From Glandiceps talaboti (Eukaryota; Hemichordata; Enteropneusta; Spengelidae), in assembly GCF_964340395.1 (NCBI RefSeq), contig NC_135562.1, forward strand, positions 19,308,126 through 19,365,625: a stretch of DNA of 57,500 bases. The letters run 5' to 3'. The notes below the pieces were generated by a model. That model searched no databases, had not been told where the DNA came from, and saw only the letters and a program-made list of their open reading frames with translations. Shown one piece after another: positions 44,580 to 56,940 of the stretch. Both the position numbers and the translations under genes were made by a program. Within the stretch, counting starts at the first letter, position 1; each line of letters opens with the position of its first letter.

Positions 44580-45749
44580 TTTGTTTTGTTTTGTTCCACC
44601 AAGCAAATATCTTTGAAAAATTTTGATAATTCTGTCTGTTGTGTTTAGTAGATTTCTTCCCTTGCAGTAATAAGTCATTTCTGAGATATATTTGTCTCTT
44701 TATTTACCCATACTGGGTGATTAATTTCAAGTTTGGTTGTGATTCCTCTTCTATGTTGACTTTGTAGCCGTTTACAACGATATCTGATAGGATTCATGAT
44801 GGACCTTCCTCAGCAGTGGTATGTCAGTACTTAATATTTTCATAGTACTGTATGAATCCCCCCCCCCCCTTGAAATGCCTGCCCTCAGGTTTGACTTTGA
44901 CCTTATACGTAAAATATCACGTAACCAATGTGTAGCCCATCCCTGAAAACCAATTTAAGGACAATTGCATCATACTCATAGCTCTTCCAGAAACCAAGAT
45001 ATACAGCATTAAAATATTCCAGAATTATTCAAGATATCAAATCTGTTGATGAGCTAACATCATTTTGTTGACCTGGTAATTTCATTTGAGTAATTAATTT
45101 CAAAGCAACTTCCAATATATTTTTGTTATAATCTTTCTATTATGACCTTTTTGTAGCATATAACATTATCTTTTAATTGTAATTATTGTAATGTTTCGGT
45201 GATTTATTGATAAAAACTAAACAATTACCATGACCTTGAATTTTGGCTATGACCTTGACCTTGGATCAAAAGATCATGTGTTTATTGAGTTGCCCATCCC
45301 CTAAAACCCATGTACAGACACTTTGGTCAAATCTATAGCACTTAGGGTGGGGACCTTGAGACCTTCAGTATTGTTGTATTTTTCACAATTGCAGATCCTA
45401 ATATAAGTTGTCTTGGTAACAGGATTTTGTAATAAAGTACCTCCAAATAGGCTTTTACTGTATTTTTCCTGAAAGACTATATCATTTGCTATTTTTATGA
45501 CTGATTTTCAGCAATAACAACTATGCCTGATGTTTGTTATATAAAACTTTCCGCCAGAGGATTAATAAAAACATAGAAAAAAAATTTTCACTATGACCTT
45601 GACCTTTGATGGGAAAGGTCATATGATCAATGAGTTGCCCGTCTCCCCAAACATATATGCACATGATGTCAAAAATTGTACTTCAAACCGTGTAAGCTAA
45701 GGTACATGTAACTCCTGTTTTAAGCCACTTTTTGGACCTTGGCGTCCTG
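42387..45749. mobile_element. 3.4-kb DNA element with CAGGGCGCC-type ends and inverted arms
   Basis: The left end CAGGGCGCCAAGG and right end CCTTGGCGTCCTG are inverse copies. Inverted similarity continues inward (CTTGAAGTACAAATTTTGGCA versus its inverse near 45675). The arms contain roughly 335-360 bp tandem units, marked by AAGGTCA clusters, in forward orientation at 42686, 43018 and 43353, and inverted at about 44892, 45230 and 45592. CAG...CTG ends are typical of hAT elements, whose 8-bp duplication would be 42379-42386 and 45750-45757; these match only partly. No transposase visible. A non-LTR fragment occupies the middle. Confidence 0.75.
43985..44577 (+). mobile_element. 3' fragment of a non-LTR retrotransposon with (ATT)n tail
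   Basis: A decayed end of a reverse transcriptase ORF begins at a TAQRIIG-type block (about 44010). It continues, after a frame change, to a LPSGRWYRS block near 44156-44185, then GACAATAAAG and (ATT)n at 44521-44577. It is the same family as the - strand copy at 22555-24000. It lacks all catalytic motifs. Confidence 0.85.
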
Positions 45750-45893
45750 AATGTGTAAAATGAGTCTGAATGTCTGATGTTCTGATTAGTCAAGACACAA
45801 ATAATTATAGAAATTCAACCAATCATGTGTTTTCTAACATAAAGTAAATGTGGTCTGCTCGCCATTCATTAAAAAAAAAAAAAACACTCATTA

Positions 45894-47105
45894 GGCCAGA
45901 AAAAAAAAAGCTGTTCTACCTACCCATATTTTTGGCATTTCAATTTTTTTTCTTTTTTTTGGTGATGGGCAAAATATCCTCATGCTGGCTTTGCATGTCA
46001 GTGAAATGCACACTTTGTTTCAAAATTTAAGGGAATTTCTTTATATTTTCTGAATAGTACATGTAACAATATACATTTGAGTCAATTCCAAATTATGTAC
46101 TATCAGTGGTTTACTTGGCTCTGATGATGCATACAAGCATGAATTGAGATAAAATTAAACTGTTGCATATCCAATATTCACTAAACGAAATGAGCAAAAC
46201 TTTATGACCATGGGAAGGGCAGTCATTGGGCCATCAAAAGTCTGATAGTCTGAAAGTCTTCAAATGTTTTACTCTTTCTTTATTCATGATTTTTTTGGAA
46301 TCAAATTAAAGTTCAGGAGAAGTCATTTACCACATCTGCAAAATATCTTTCAGCTTTGCCACAACAAAATACACTTCATAGCCAGATAAAATGTACTGCA
46401 TGTCATAATTGTCTCTTAATTCTGGTATTTTAAATCCACATTCAAGCTTTGTAAGACTTAAATTATGTTTTTTGTTCGATATTTTATGCCTCTAAATGGC
46501 CTCCTATATTGTCTTATTTTCAAAAAAGTTTGCATTTTTGAGGATGTATCCTTCCAATCAGTAGCAATCACAGTAATAATTGTCTTTCTCCCGAAACAAG
46601 ATGGAAGGTGGCTGACTAAATACCTCCCTTCATAGGTCAGAGCTAATTATGAGACATCTCCTTACAAGTATCCATGTGAAATGCACATCCTTTGTCAAGT
46701 AATATCATTTGGACTGTTATTGTAGCTGATTATCACTTATTTTTAATGCATCATTGTACCTGTGCTACCATATATAATTTTATATCTCCTCTATAGTGTA
46801 GGTGACAGAAGGAGTGGCTAAAATAATTCTGGAGTTTCATTTAGCAGGTCTTAACATATTTTGAGAGGAGCTACAAAATTTGTTTAACCGTAAATTGTGC
46901 ACATTTCCTAACTAGAGCTGATGGAAATCAATTGCCATAGACAAATTGCAAGAGATAAAATCAAAATGAATGAATAAGTACAACTTCAAATGTTTTGCCA
47001 TCATTACATGTGGTTTGTTTTTACATCCTTTGTAAAAAAAAATCGACCTACCTACCCAATGTGTCGGGCTATGTTGCCCGTTGAACAGCTTTTTTTTTTC
47101 TGGCC
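45894..47105. mobile_element. 1.2-kb terminal-inverted-repeat element with TTA TSD
   Basis: The left end GGCCAGAAAAAAAAAAGCTG and TTC is mirrored at the right by GAACAGC, a T-run and CTGGCC. Both ends are flanked by TTA (45891-45893 and 47106-47108). CTACCTACCCA occurs just inside both ends, in the same orientation rather than mirrored. The inside is AT-rich without a transposase. Non-autonomous element, superfamily unknown. Confidence 0.75.
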
Positions 47106-47108
47106 TTA

Positions 47109-49840
47109 TGTACAGAAGAGCACAAATCGATCGTCTACATCATGCGTGCGTTGTTACTTTTACCGATTTTGACGGTATTGGGGTACCTCTGAACATTTCT
47201 TGCGTCTCGAAGGCTCCGTAATTTTTGGCAAGTAAGGTGTAATTTTGCAGAAAAATCCAGAATCGCTTCCGTCACAGCATAGACCCTCTACCCACGGTCA
47301 CAGCAAAACAACTCTGGGAACTGGACTAGCTACAAGTACAGGATGTATGGCAGCTACCACATTTCGGCCACATTCCTGTAAGTCGCGACTATAACCACCA
47401 CAGAAAGTTTTCAAGATATAACATGCAATCAGGTTTAGGAGATTACATTGAACGTACGGCATCTGTTAAATATTAACAACATAAAGTACAAGTGATTTTA
47501 ACGTAACGATCAAAGGATACATGACATTGTGAAATTTTCTTACCTTGTATAAGTAAGTTGTGAATATCAGAGTACGTACATGGACACCGCACAATGTGTT
47601 GTATACAAATCCGACATTTGACACCCATGTCACAATCATGACGATATATATTTGATATGGTAATATATGTAAATGATCACTTCCAAATATGGTTGATCAA
47701 CCCATCAGACTGATTCGGGAATCGATCACGGATATGCGGATCAACCATACTCATGATATTTGGAAGTGCTTATTTTCATTCTATTTAACATATTTTGTAG
47801 GACGTTGGGCAAATGCTTGACTTGTGTTGATTTCCGGCAGTTTTACAAATCGTGACATCTGAAAATTAAACATTCGCCAACGTAAGGGGCTAGGTCAACA
47901 GTTCAATGTAGGATAAAAAACTAGGCCTCAAAATTGAACACTGCTTCAAACCGCAAAATCCAATTTCAAATTAGTATGTAGTAGTACGTAGTGCTATGTA
48001 TATAAAGCCAGTATGTAGTGAATTATAAAAAAAAATTATTTTGTTGACACTTTACTTTATTTTATTGACATGCATTTACGATAGAAAAAATTCTTCCGTT
48101 TCTCAATTTGACATTTTTAAATAAGTATTAGGGGTACAAAGCATCCATTAGTAGAAGTAAACTTAATGGATGTAGGATGAGAACTAAAATGGCTCAACCC
48201 CTCACCACCACCCCCCCCCCTACCCTAGAGTTAAAGAACTTAGTTTTTTTTTTATCCTGTATTGAATTATTGATCTCACCCCAATGATGTTACAAGATGA
48301 CAGTCAATGATTGCTATCATGGAAGTAACTGAGGTTGGCAAAAATGATGAAACCTTTGTTATTCACTTGCCCAGTGGACAAACTTGGTAACTTTTGTCCC
48401 GAACTTTTGTGGGATAACATGAAGTTTGTGCGTCATTTGGATGACTTCATTTCATGAAAGGGGTTCTACTATAAATCATTCGAAACTCCTTTATGAATAA
48501 ATACAATAACACAATCAATGCTGACAGAATGATAGCAAATAAAATGTTTCATTTGGTACATTTGAATTATTATACAATGAAATTATTATTCTTGTCTTCC
48601 TAATTCTTGTGTCCCTAAACCGGTATGTCCCTACTAGTAATGATATGAGCCACATGTGGGTTGAGTGATATCTCCTGTCTATCATTTCACATTGTTGTTG
48701 ATTCAGTGAAATAAACTACAATGTAAGGCCGCTACTATGATCTACTCACGCACCACCAACCATTCAACTGTCAAAGTTCAGCCCCCCCCCCCCCGACGTG
48801 TCTTCTTTCGCAGTGAGTGAACCTGCGCGATCACAGAAACAAGTGTAATTTTACCCCTTTCGTATATATATGTACGTCAATATTAACGATATTATAGACA
48901 TTATATCGTAATCTGATAGAAATATTCTGAGACATAACTCGGGAAACAAATGCCTGTGGGCAGAACGCAATAGTTTTGGTAGTACTGGAACTCTTTCTTG
49001 GTTGTAACTTGGAGTTTCACGCATTGTGCGATCATCAGACAACTGCTGATATATATATATATATATATCATAATTATGTGGGTGTCTAGTTCAGGTAGTT
49101 TAATACGTTTTCCATTGTTTTCCATATGGTCTCTGTACATGTGTTATTGGTTTCTTCTCATCAGATGTACAGCCATTACAGATTGGAAGAACAGTTTTAT
49201 ACTGTCTTTTTAAGTTGATGTCAGTTTCCGCATCCACTATTTCTTGCGAAACTTCACAATTTTCGCGATTTTATTATTTTTTCTCGAATATATTTAGAGT
49301 CGGCGTGAAAAACTAGGTGGGAATGGGTAGCCGGAACCAAACAATTTTTAGGCCTAATCGGTATCGCCTCCACACTTTTTTTTGACAATATGACATTTTA
49401 CCATGCTTACAAACTGAGAGATGTTCAGTCAACGTCTGTATATTCCAATCTATGGAAGACAAGCAGTGATTGACTGTCGGAACTGTTCACGGTACTCAGT
49501 GCTGAAGGACCTTAATGCATGCACAAGCGCCATTGTGGAATAATTCTCAAACTAATTTCTCATGACTACAAAAATGTAGCTTATTGAAGGGAACTTCCCG
49601 ACAGTCTGACTTTCCGGGTTATATTCAATACGCTAACGGTTTAAAATTAGATTAAAATTTGCATAATTGTTAATCTTTGACCCTTTTCGTTTAAACAGTT
49701 TACCGACTACCTTGAGTCTGTGCTTGCAGACGACGGAGTAAAAGTCGAAACTCTTCTGACATATTGTCCTCGTCTAAACATGTTGCAGGAGTTTGCTATA
49801 GGAGTGTCAGAATTGAGTAACAACCCCAACACATACAAGA
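47109..49840. other. Intergenic DNA with no supported gene
   Basis: 47679-47770 forms an imperfect hairpin (CACTTCCAAATATGGTTGATC with its bulged inverse). An A/T tract (TA)n lies at 49050-49070, and a C-tract at 48783-48794. 47210-47440 is richer in CpG and has a donor-like CCT/GTAAGTCG, but no exon is called. Confidence 0.5.
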
Positions 49841-49847
49841 CAAAGTT

Positions 49848-49848
49848 A

Positions 49849-49942
<94 letters not shown>

Positions 49943-50001
49943 TAACTATGTATGTATGTATGTATGTATGTATGTATGTATGTATGTATGTATGTATGTA
50001 T
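49848..50001. repeat. (TA)n(GT)n(GTAT)n compound microsatellite
   Basis: TA units, then about 22 GT units, then GTAT units interrupted once by AATAAC at 49940-49947. Confidence 0.97.
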
Positions 50002-51000
50002 ACACAGTAACTATGTACTATACCTTTCGTTATTGCCGTTAGAGTATGATGTCTTGATGGTGAAACCAATGGAGAGGAGAGTGAGTACATTGTATGCATA
50101 AGCCTAATCCAAACAGTATATTTCATGTTACAGCAACATAATTTCCACATAGTTGGCAGGTGTTGGCAGTGTACAGTATAGTTTCCATGTTAGAATTGGG
50201 AAATTGGGATGAGAGTGCAGAATGACGTTAATTAATCTGGATCGGTTACAACCAGGGTTTGATAAGTAATATTTACTGCACGGTTGGTACCGGGGTTAGT
50301 ATATTAGTACTTCAAAATTGAGCGGCTTCGTCCTGAAGGACCAATCAGGAATGCGCAAGCAAAAGAACAAAGGCACCCAGCCTCATAGTAAAGATACATT
50401 TTAAATCGTCGCCCGTTTTTATGTTTTACAAAATTGCTTTCTCGACTATTGTATCTAGAATATTGTAGGTATCGAAAATCTTTGTATTTGGTCTAATGAT
50501 CGAGATATGACATATCTTATACTGACTGACACGTACGTGTTAAAAATTACCTTGTACGAGTACGAGAACTGCACAGTGACATACACGGTACGGTACGTGT
50601 CAGAGTAGTACGCGAGCACCAGAGTAAATGCCCGGAAGAGAGTTATTAACATGAGCCCCTCATATAGGACTCAGAGTCAGAGTTCTTTTAGTACCTGCCT
50701 TCTGTAACCATGCGCAGTTTTCTTAACGCCGTCACAAACGGTGAGGTAACGTTCCATGCGACTGTTGTGTGCTTTTAATGCCAACTACATAAAGTTGGGA
50801 ATCATTTCGTGTGACCTCGTTCAATTTAGCAAACATGCCAGCTGATTGTAGGATGCTGCCAGCAGACATTTATAACCCATAGATGGTCGAAATCGACCTT
50901 TGGCGACTTTGGTCATGGAAGCGGTTTAGGTCAGGCCTTGACATTCGCACCGCTAAAAGAGTTGTTTTGTATGTATGTCCAGTACTGTCATGTACTGTGA

Positions 51001-51125
51001 TGTACTCAATAACTGTGCGCCCTCATCGACCACTTAGGGCTAACCGAGGCTTCGCACTAACACATCAACGAATGGTTAGCCCTATGTGGTCGATGAGGGC
51101 ACACAGTACATGGACATTCGAGTAC
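51001..51125. repeat. Hairpin with GC-rich arms
   Basis: ACTGTGCGCCCTCATCGACC and ACTTAGGGCTAACC (51012-51045) are inverted at 51074-51107 with a few mismatches around a 28-nt loop. Weaker pairing extends to 51001 and 51125 with one indel. It is GC-richer than its surroundings and lies inside an unassigned open frame (50883-51473). Confidence 0.88.
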
Positions 51126-51687
51126 AATTTAATATATGTGGTAGATCGGTACATACAAAGCAACCCTTTTAGCTGCGAAGCTCCGAGGACTGTGAGAGAA
51201 GTGTATGTCAGGCGTTATTCCCACCTTAAGGTTGACCGATTTGTGAATATTTTGTACACTACACACAGGATGACTGGATTGTGGAGAGACGAGCTACGTT
51301 TTGGTCATGGTCAGTTAATTAAAGGGTTGGTAACGCACTGCATTATGGGAACTTCAGTATTTACAAGGGGCGGAGGATGGGGGGGGGGGTCACATTTTAC
51401 AAACCTGTTCTTTGGGGAGGGTCATATTTTGCATTATAATATTTGGGGGAGGGTAACATTTTACAATCCGTAGTTTTGTGACCAAATTGAAGATTCAATT
51501 ATTGTCAATTGGTTTGTGTGTTTTGAGATTTTAAAGTGAGACGAACACTCGACATTTACTTTGACGAGTACTTTACATGCCAAAATACAAAAATAAAAAT
51601 ACATATATATTGTAAGAAAATTGTTTAATAAAACGATGCATTTTGCTGGGTGTATCATTTCACCTTATCACTCACTCTGTCCGTGAA

Positions 51688-51688
<1 letters not shown>

Positions 51689-51720
<32 letters not shown>

Positions 51721-51832
51721 GGTGGTGGTGGTGGTGGTGGTGGTGGTGGTGGTGGTGGTGGTGGTGGTGGTGGTGGTGGTGGTGGTGGTGGTGGTGGTGG
51801 TGGTGGTGGTGGTGGTGGTGGTGATGATGATG
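51689..51832. repeat. (TTG)n(GGT)n(GAT)n microsatellite
   Basis: About 11 TTG units, then about 34 perfect GGT units (51721-51822), then a few GAT units. Frames over it give only homopolymeric peptides. Confidence 0.98.
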
Positions 51833-51865
51833 ATTTAGTTTTGAATGCCATAGAGAACACAGACA

Positions 51866-52070
51866 GTGACACAGGGGCGTGTAATATTGCATAGATTGTT
51901 GTTTTCCAGGTCTACAGACTAAATATAACAACCTTTTGAATATATATTCCTACCTGTATAGGGAAAGAGATATATATAATATACGTAGTACTATAGATCG
52001 ATACATTTGTAGCAGCAAGATTCGTATGATATTTTCCTAAGAAAACGGAAATCTAAGCAATAATACACGT
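51866..52070 (-). repeat. Dispersed repeat (inverted partner of 5149-5350)
   Basis: The reverse complement matches 5149-5350 in collinear order, including TATTATTGCTTAGATT and TTCAAAAGGTTGTTATATTTAG. Confidence 0.82.
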
Positions 52071-52546
52071 CCCTGTGGACAGTGATACATGTACGGACTA
52101 GTACTAGTAGTAACAGTGAGTCAGATTAGAGTGACACTGATAATGGCAATACTGAAAGTGAAGGTGATGATGATGACAATGATATCAGGGAACTTTTACA
52201 AGTGACCAGATCAGACAGAGTATGCACAACATGGAAAGCACGTTTTAGATACTAACTAGATGGTTTATGATTATAAGAGAAAGGTAACTAGCCAGTCTTT
52301 TATTGTTTGTCACTTTATATGTACAAATATTGCTTTCTAATACAGTCAAAATTATTTAATTTGTATGTATACATATAATGGGAATATTGATTAACTTTCA
52401 GTATATGCAGTCGTCATGGGAAGGGTCATGTTTTACAAAATGGGACAAAGGAGGTGGTCACTTTTTACAAAATGGAGAATGGGGGAGGGTCATATTTTAC
52501 TTAACAGACCATGTGTGATTTCCTCCGCCCCCCTGTAAATACTGAA

Positions 52547-54809
52547 TGCGCTCTAAGCTGTATGTCAGATGTCCTATTGGAGCGTGTTGGACAAATTCTT
52601 GTCCCCCAAAGCAGAATGATTAAAAATACCAACTATGAATTTTGGGGCATCCGGCCAGAGACATGGTAAGATACGTCGTGTTGTATCGGCCTCCTCTTTA
52701 CCGATGTGTGAGGGCGTCCCGTCACGGCGTACATCACAGACTCGAGACATGGACGCTTTTGATTTCGAGATGTGTTCGAAATGTGTACAACGGCTCGTGA
52801 GGCTGTGAATGAAATATCAATAATAGGACTTAATGAAGATAACACAACTATATCGTGTGAGGATATAGTATGGTAAAAAATGAATATTATACCTCGCCAT
52901 TCAGGGTATACTTTAGACATGTAACTATTGTATTTTATGTCTGAGGGTGGGATCAGGGCCGAAGGGTATGTAACCATAAATAAGTGTTAAATTATAAACG
53001 ATGAAGTTACTATTTCATTTACATTTTAAAAACTCACTATAATTTATTAATTACGAATAAAATAAATTGCAGTTTGCATTTACACTAATAACTGGAAAGT
53101 TGATGTAAGGGAATACTAATTTCAAGAGCCCAGGAGTTTTACTGATTACTGTATCTAAGTTTATCACACATTGTACTCATGACAAACACATAAGCTGAGA
53201 CGGTGACCGGATAATAAAAGAACAAGTAGTTCTAGATAAATCGCAATCGGAGAGCTATCGTCTCCCTGCAGTATTGACACAATCATGTTTCATTGATTGT
53301 CTAGATCTGTTGAATATTTTTGGAAAAACATAATCAATTCTAAAAGTCACAGCAAAAATAATACAACTAGCTATAGGCGGAAATTATTACAACGAGGGCT
53401 CTGAGCGACCGAGGAGTCAAGGACGTCATTGCAACGTGATATTAAATCCTATGAATGTTGTCAATATATTGGTTTCTGATAATTTATTGTTGCCCTTTTT
53501 TCACAACAACTACATGTAATATTAACGTTTAGGGTAAAGTAGATCGAGGTGGATGATTCGGGTAGATGATCTACAATACAGTGTACATGCATGATCATGA
53601 GAAAGTATGGTGGTTAATATGGTGGTCTAGTGTTGGATTTTGACTAAATACAGTCAACCTACTCTTTTCACTCACAAAGGGCGAATCTCGAGGGGGAGGG
53701 GAGGGGAGGGGAGCTACATACTATGTTGGAGCCAATGTGTCCTTCCGTCCATCCGTGTCCACCTGTATCGTTTCTCAAACATGCATAGACCATGTGTACG
53801 TTAATTTGTTTCATGGCTTACACGATAACATTCACATTTTATAGTAAGGAATTTAAGTTAATGTCATAGAGTAGGATATATCCAACTTTATAAGTTTTAG
53901 TCAGCTATAATTCAAGATTAAACTAATGTGATGATTTTCGTCAATGATATATCGTGATTAGCCGGTTGAAATACGTACCGTGGTCAACAAAGCTTTGTTC
54001 TTTCTCCTATTTTTTTTTCAATGTACACGGACGCATTAATTACGTACGTGTTCAAATGAAGTCTTCATTCAAGTCAAGTTTGCAGGTGATATGGCATTGC
54101 AGTAGCTGTTAAAAGTCGATCAGTCGCAATATCTTCTTTAAATCGAGAAGATGCCAGCATGGTCTATAGGTTTCCCAGCGTCAGTGTGAACCCATATGAA
54201 CCGTTGTGATATGAATAAATCAAAGAGGTGGGCGAAGTGATACCAAGGTGTCTATTTTATCGATAAGACATAATATTAAAGTACTACAGCAATACGTTGA
54301 CTTCGTGATTGCGTTGGAGCCTTGATTTTTGGGTGCGGACCCCAACATCAATTTGATTTACTTTCTTGTACCTTGTTATGGTAACAGCGACACTACACGA
54401 ATGTGTTTACCCACACATACGTGATTCATTATTGTACACTATTATGATTATGTCATTATATATAACAAAACAGTTTTAAAAAACTTCCCAGTTGCAGCTT
54501 CAAGACCCCTTCCCACCCACTGCATTATAACAAGCCATGTGTTAGGTCATTGTCTGTTGATATCCGGGCCAAGAACGATGTATAGATAACTGTAGATCAT
54601 TTGCCTCGTCCGCTGCAACATTTTAAAAAGTTAACATAGATGTTTCCAATTGTCAAAGTAGTCGTAATTTTTATATATTTTTTTTTTCAATTTTCCAAGA
54701 TTATCGCAACTATTATAAATTTTAATCATTGTACAATATTGTATGTCTTGCATGTGTTTTGATATTTATCCAGTGTCAAAGGATGAATGGGATATATAAA
54801 ATATAGTAT
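52547..54809. other. Intergenic DNA with no supported gene
   Basis: 52640-52800 is CpG-rich relative to its neighbours and open on both strands over about 50-110 codons, but no domain was recognised. The remainder is AT-rich. Confidence 0.45.
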
Positions 54810-55019
54810 ACATACATACATACATACATACATACATACATACATACATACATACATACATGCATGCATACATACATACATACATACATACATACATACA
54901 TACATACATACATACATACATACATACATACACACATACATACATACATACATACATACACACATGCATGCATGCATACATACATGTACATACATACATA
55001 CATACATACATACATACAT

Positions 55020-55066
<47 letters not shown>

Positions 55067-55150
55067 TACATACATACATACATACATACATACATACATA
55101 CATACATACATACATACATACATACATACATACATACATACATACATACA
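54810..55150. repeat. (CATA)n microsatellite with CACA and GCATGCAT islands
   Basis: About 340 bp of CATA units interrupted by CATGCATGCA (54859-54869 and 54963-54976) and a CA run at 55037-55061. Confidence 0.98.
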
Positions 55151-55426
55151 ACCTGTACCACTATCTGCTTCGCTTTATTCAAAGTATCAATATGAAAGAA
55201 ATGATATAATTACATATAATGGTGATCTAAAATATTTTTATTATTATCAAAAGTTATATAAACATTATTGATACCCATTCTATCCACCATAGTAAACTTA
55301 CACATATACAAATACTTGTTTCTTTCAAAGCTATTCCAATAGTATAAAATTCTATCTTTAATATACCAAGACCTTCTATGACTTTAAAACATACAGTTAC
55401 CTTTTGCAATGAAAGATGGAAGTAAG

Positions 55427-55801
55427 TTATCTAACTAAAATAAAATTCTTAGAAACAACAGACACATTTCTAACATGTTCCCTTAAATTGGAGAGTTTAA
55501 AAACTAGTTCTGTGCATCTGAAATAAATCGCAGAGGTTTCTTTCAGATAGTCAGACTGTTTCCTTGGTGGGTACAGAAAAACTAAATGGGGGAAAATATT
55601 TCTAAAAACATCAATTGCTGCATTGACATTTAAATGCCAAATTGGCATTTGTATTTCACTTAGACACAATGTTTGAAAGGACAGTGGACCATGTACCACA
55701 ACAACATTCATTTTGCTGGGATCTACAGTATATACTAATATTCCCCTAATAAACCTCCAAGTTGTTGAAATAAAACAGTTGACACCAACTTGGAATATCA
55801 T
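55427..55801 (-). CDS. Unassigned 124-codon frame, possible exon
   Basis: This is the longest frame in the AT-rich 55-57 kb stretch. Its composition is balanced and protein-like (WRFIRG, VVVVHGPLSF, IWHLNVNAAIDVFRNIFPHL, LYPPRKQSDY) rather than low-complexity. Acceptor-like AG sites (for example ATGACATGTAG and CAACTTGGAG) precede or fall within its 5' part, so it could be a terminal exon read from an upstream gene to the right, ending at TAG 55427-55429. I do not recognise a family. It may equally be a chance frame or part of a mobile element. Confidence 0.3.
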   Translation of the reverse strand: MIFQVGVNCFISTTWRFIRGILVYTVDPSKMNVVVVHGPLSFQTLCLSEIQMPIWHLNVNAAIDVFRNIFPHLVFLYPPRKQSDYLKETSAIYFRCTELVFKLSNLREHVRNVSVVSKNFILVR

Positions 55802-56019
55802 TTAAGAAATGCTACATGTCATTCTTCCATTATTATTGTTATAAACTGTATATTCAGTTACAGAAGTACAAGTCACAACATATAATACATGTAGAAATAT
55901 GAGAAATGGCAGAAACTACAATCGCTGTGTTATGGATTACTATAATTTTAAAGTTCTTACTTCAATCTCGTCAATTCACTTGAGTGCAAAATCTCACCAT
56001 CGTTGGGGTAATGACACCG

Positions 56020-56200
56020 ACACTTCAAAAACTAAAATTTTAAGTTTCATTATTTCCTTTTCAAACATTATTTTTTCAAAAAAGGAGCAAAAAATTAATA
56101 AAGTGGGGGTTAAATAATACAACAATAATATTACGATTTGTTAATCTAATTAAAATAAGGGAAAAACCGCATAACATAATTAAATGGACACAAGTTGTGT
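56020..56200. repeat. Possible diverged relative of 24700-24990
   Basis: Shares TTTAAGTTTCATTATT, TTTTTTCAAAAAAGGAGCAAAAAATT and GGGGTTAAATAATAC with the earlier stretch, in the same orientation. Boundaries unclear. Confidence 0.45.
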
Positions 56201-56629
56201 TATCATTAGAGGTACCGGTGATGGAAACCACTCCGGCCTAGCTTATACTCCCTTCCTACCTACGTGCACTGTGACGTATAACCACACCATCATCTGGTTT
56301 AAAAGGCAGTTTAATAGAATACAAACACAAACACTGACAGCTACGTATACATACATATAATTCACTACTTGAAAAGAAAAGCACAGTCAAGTGTTTAAGA
56401 GGGAACTGTATAAATTCCCATCACTTTTACTACAGACCTTAACGAAAGCAGTGATAAAAAGTTAAGCTATAAAATAATACTTTAAATAATGTGAAATAAT
56501 AAAACCTAGCTATTAACATAATGTATTGTCACGTGACTTGTAATGTGGGATTTGAACATAAAAAAGTTGGCAATTTGGCAACATATACAAAAACAAATTC
56601 ATAGCCTTTCATTAAACCTGCACTAGCTG

Positions 56630-56940
56630 CAACTGGGATATTTTTTCATCAAATAACCAAGATATATTTACTAAATATTGCGCGATAATTTATAAAAATA
56701 CATTGTATCTGTTAATTAGTGGTCAATTACAATATTATCTGGAGGTAGTGTAGTGACAAGTTTAAATCTTGTGGGGTGAAAGCTCGCTTTTGAATGTGTC
56801 ACCAGATTAGAACTTTACTAATATTGTAACTGGAGTATCATTTTTCGATCAGACAACCACAATATATATTCACTCAAAATTGTTAAATACCAACATTTAG
56901 ACATTGTACATGTTAATCAGTAGTCGATATTATCCATAAG
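56630..56940 (+). repeat. Diverged two-unit tandem repeat (about 197 bp)
   Basis: GCAACTGGGATATTTTTTCATC with AACCAAGATATATTTACT and GTTAATTAGTGGTCAATTAC (from 56630) parallels GTAACTGGAGTATCATTTTTC with AACCACAATATATATTCACT and GTTAATCAGTAGTCGATAT (from 56827). Old local duplication, non-coding. Confidence 0.7.

Larger units (their letters stand above)
51353..52546. mobile_element. Possible element bounded by 25-bp inverted repeats
   Basis: TTCAGTATTTACAAGGGGCG and GAGGA at 51353-51377 is the inverse of 52521-52546 with two differences. Just inside both ends lie G-rich GGGTCA-TTTTACAAA arrays (51378-51470 and inward from 52430). The interior holds the GTT/GGT microsatellite and the dispersed repeat at 51866-52070. 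Whether this is one mobile unit is inference. Confidence 0.5.

Noticed and set aside
50883-51473. 196-codon + strand frame
   Set aside because: It spans a hairpin and a G-rich repeat, and its sequence has no recognised domain.
51643-51931. Poly-Gly, poly-Val, poly-His and poly-Pro frames
   Set aside because: Frames of the GGT/TTG microsatellite; no gene context.
54726-55271. Frames encoding YVCM or IHTY repeats on both strands
   Set aside because: Pure translations of the CATA microsatellite.
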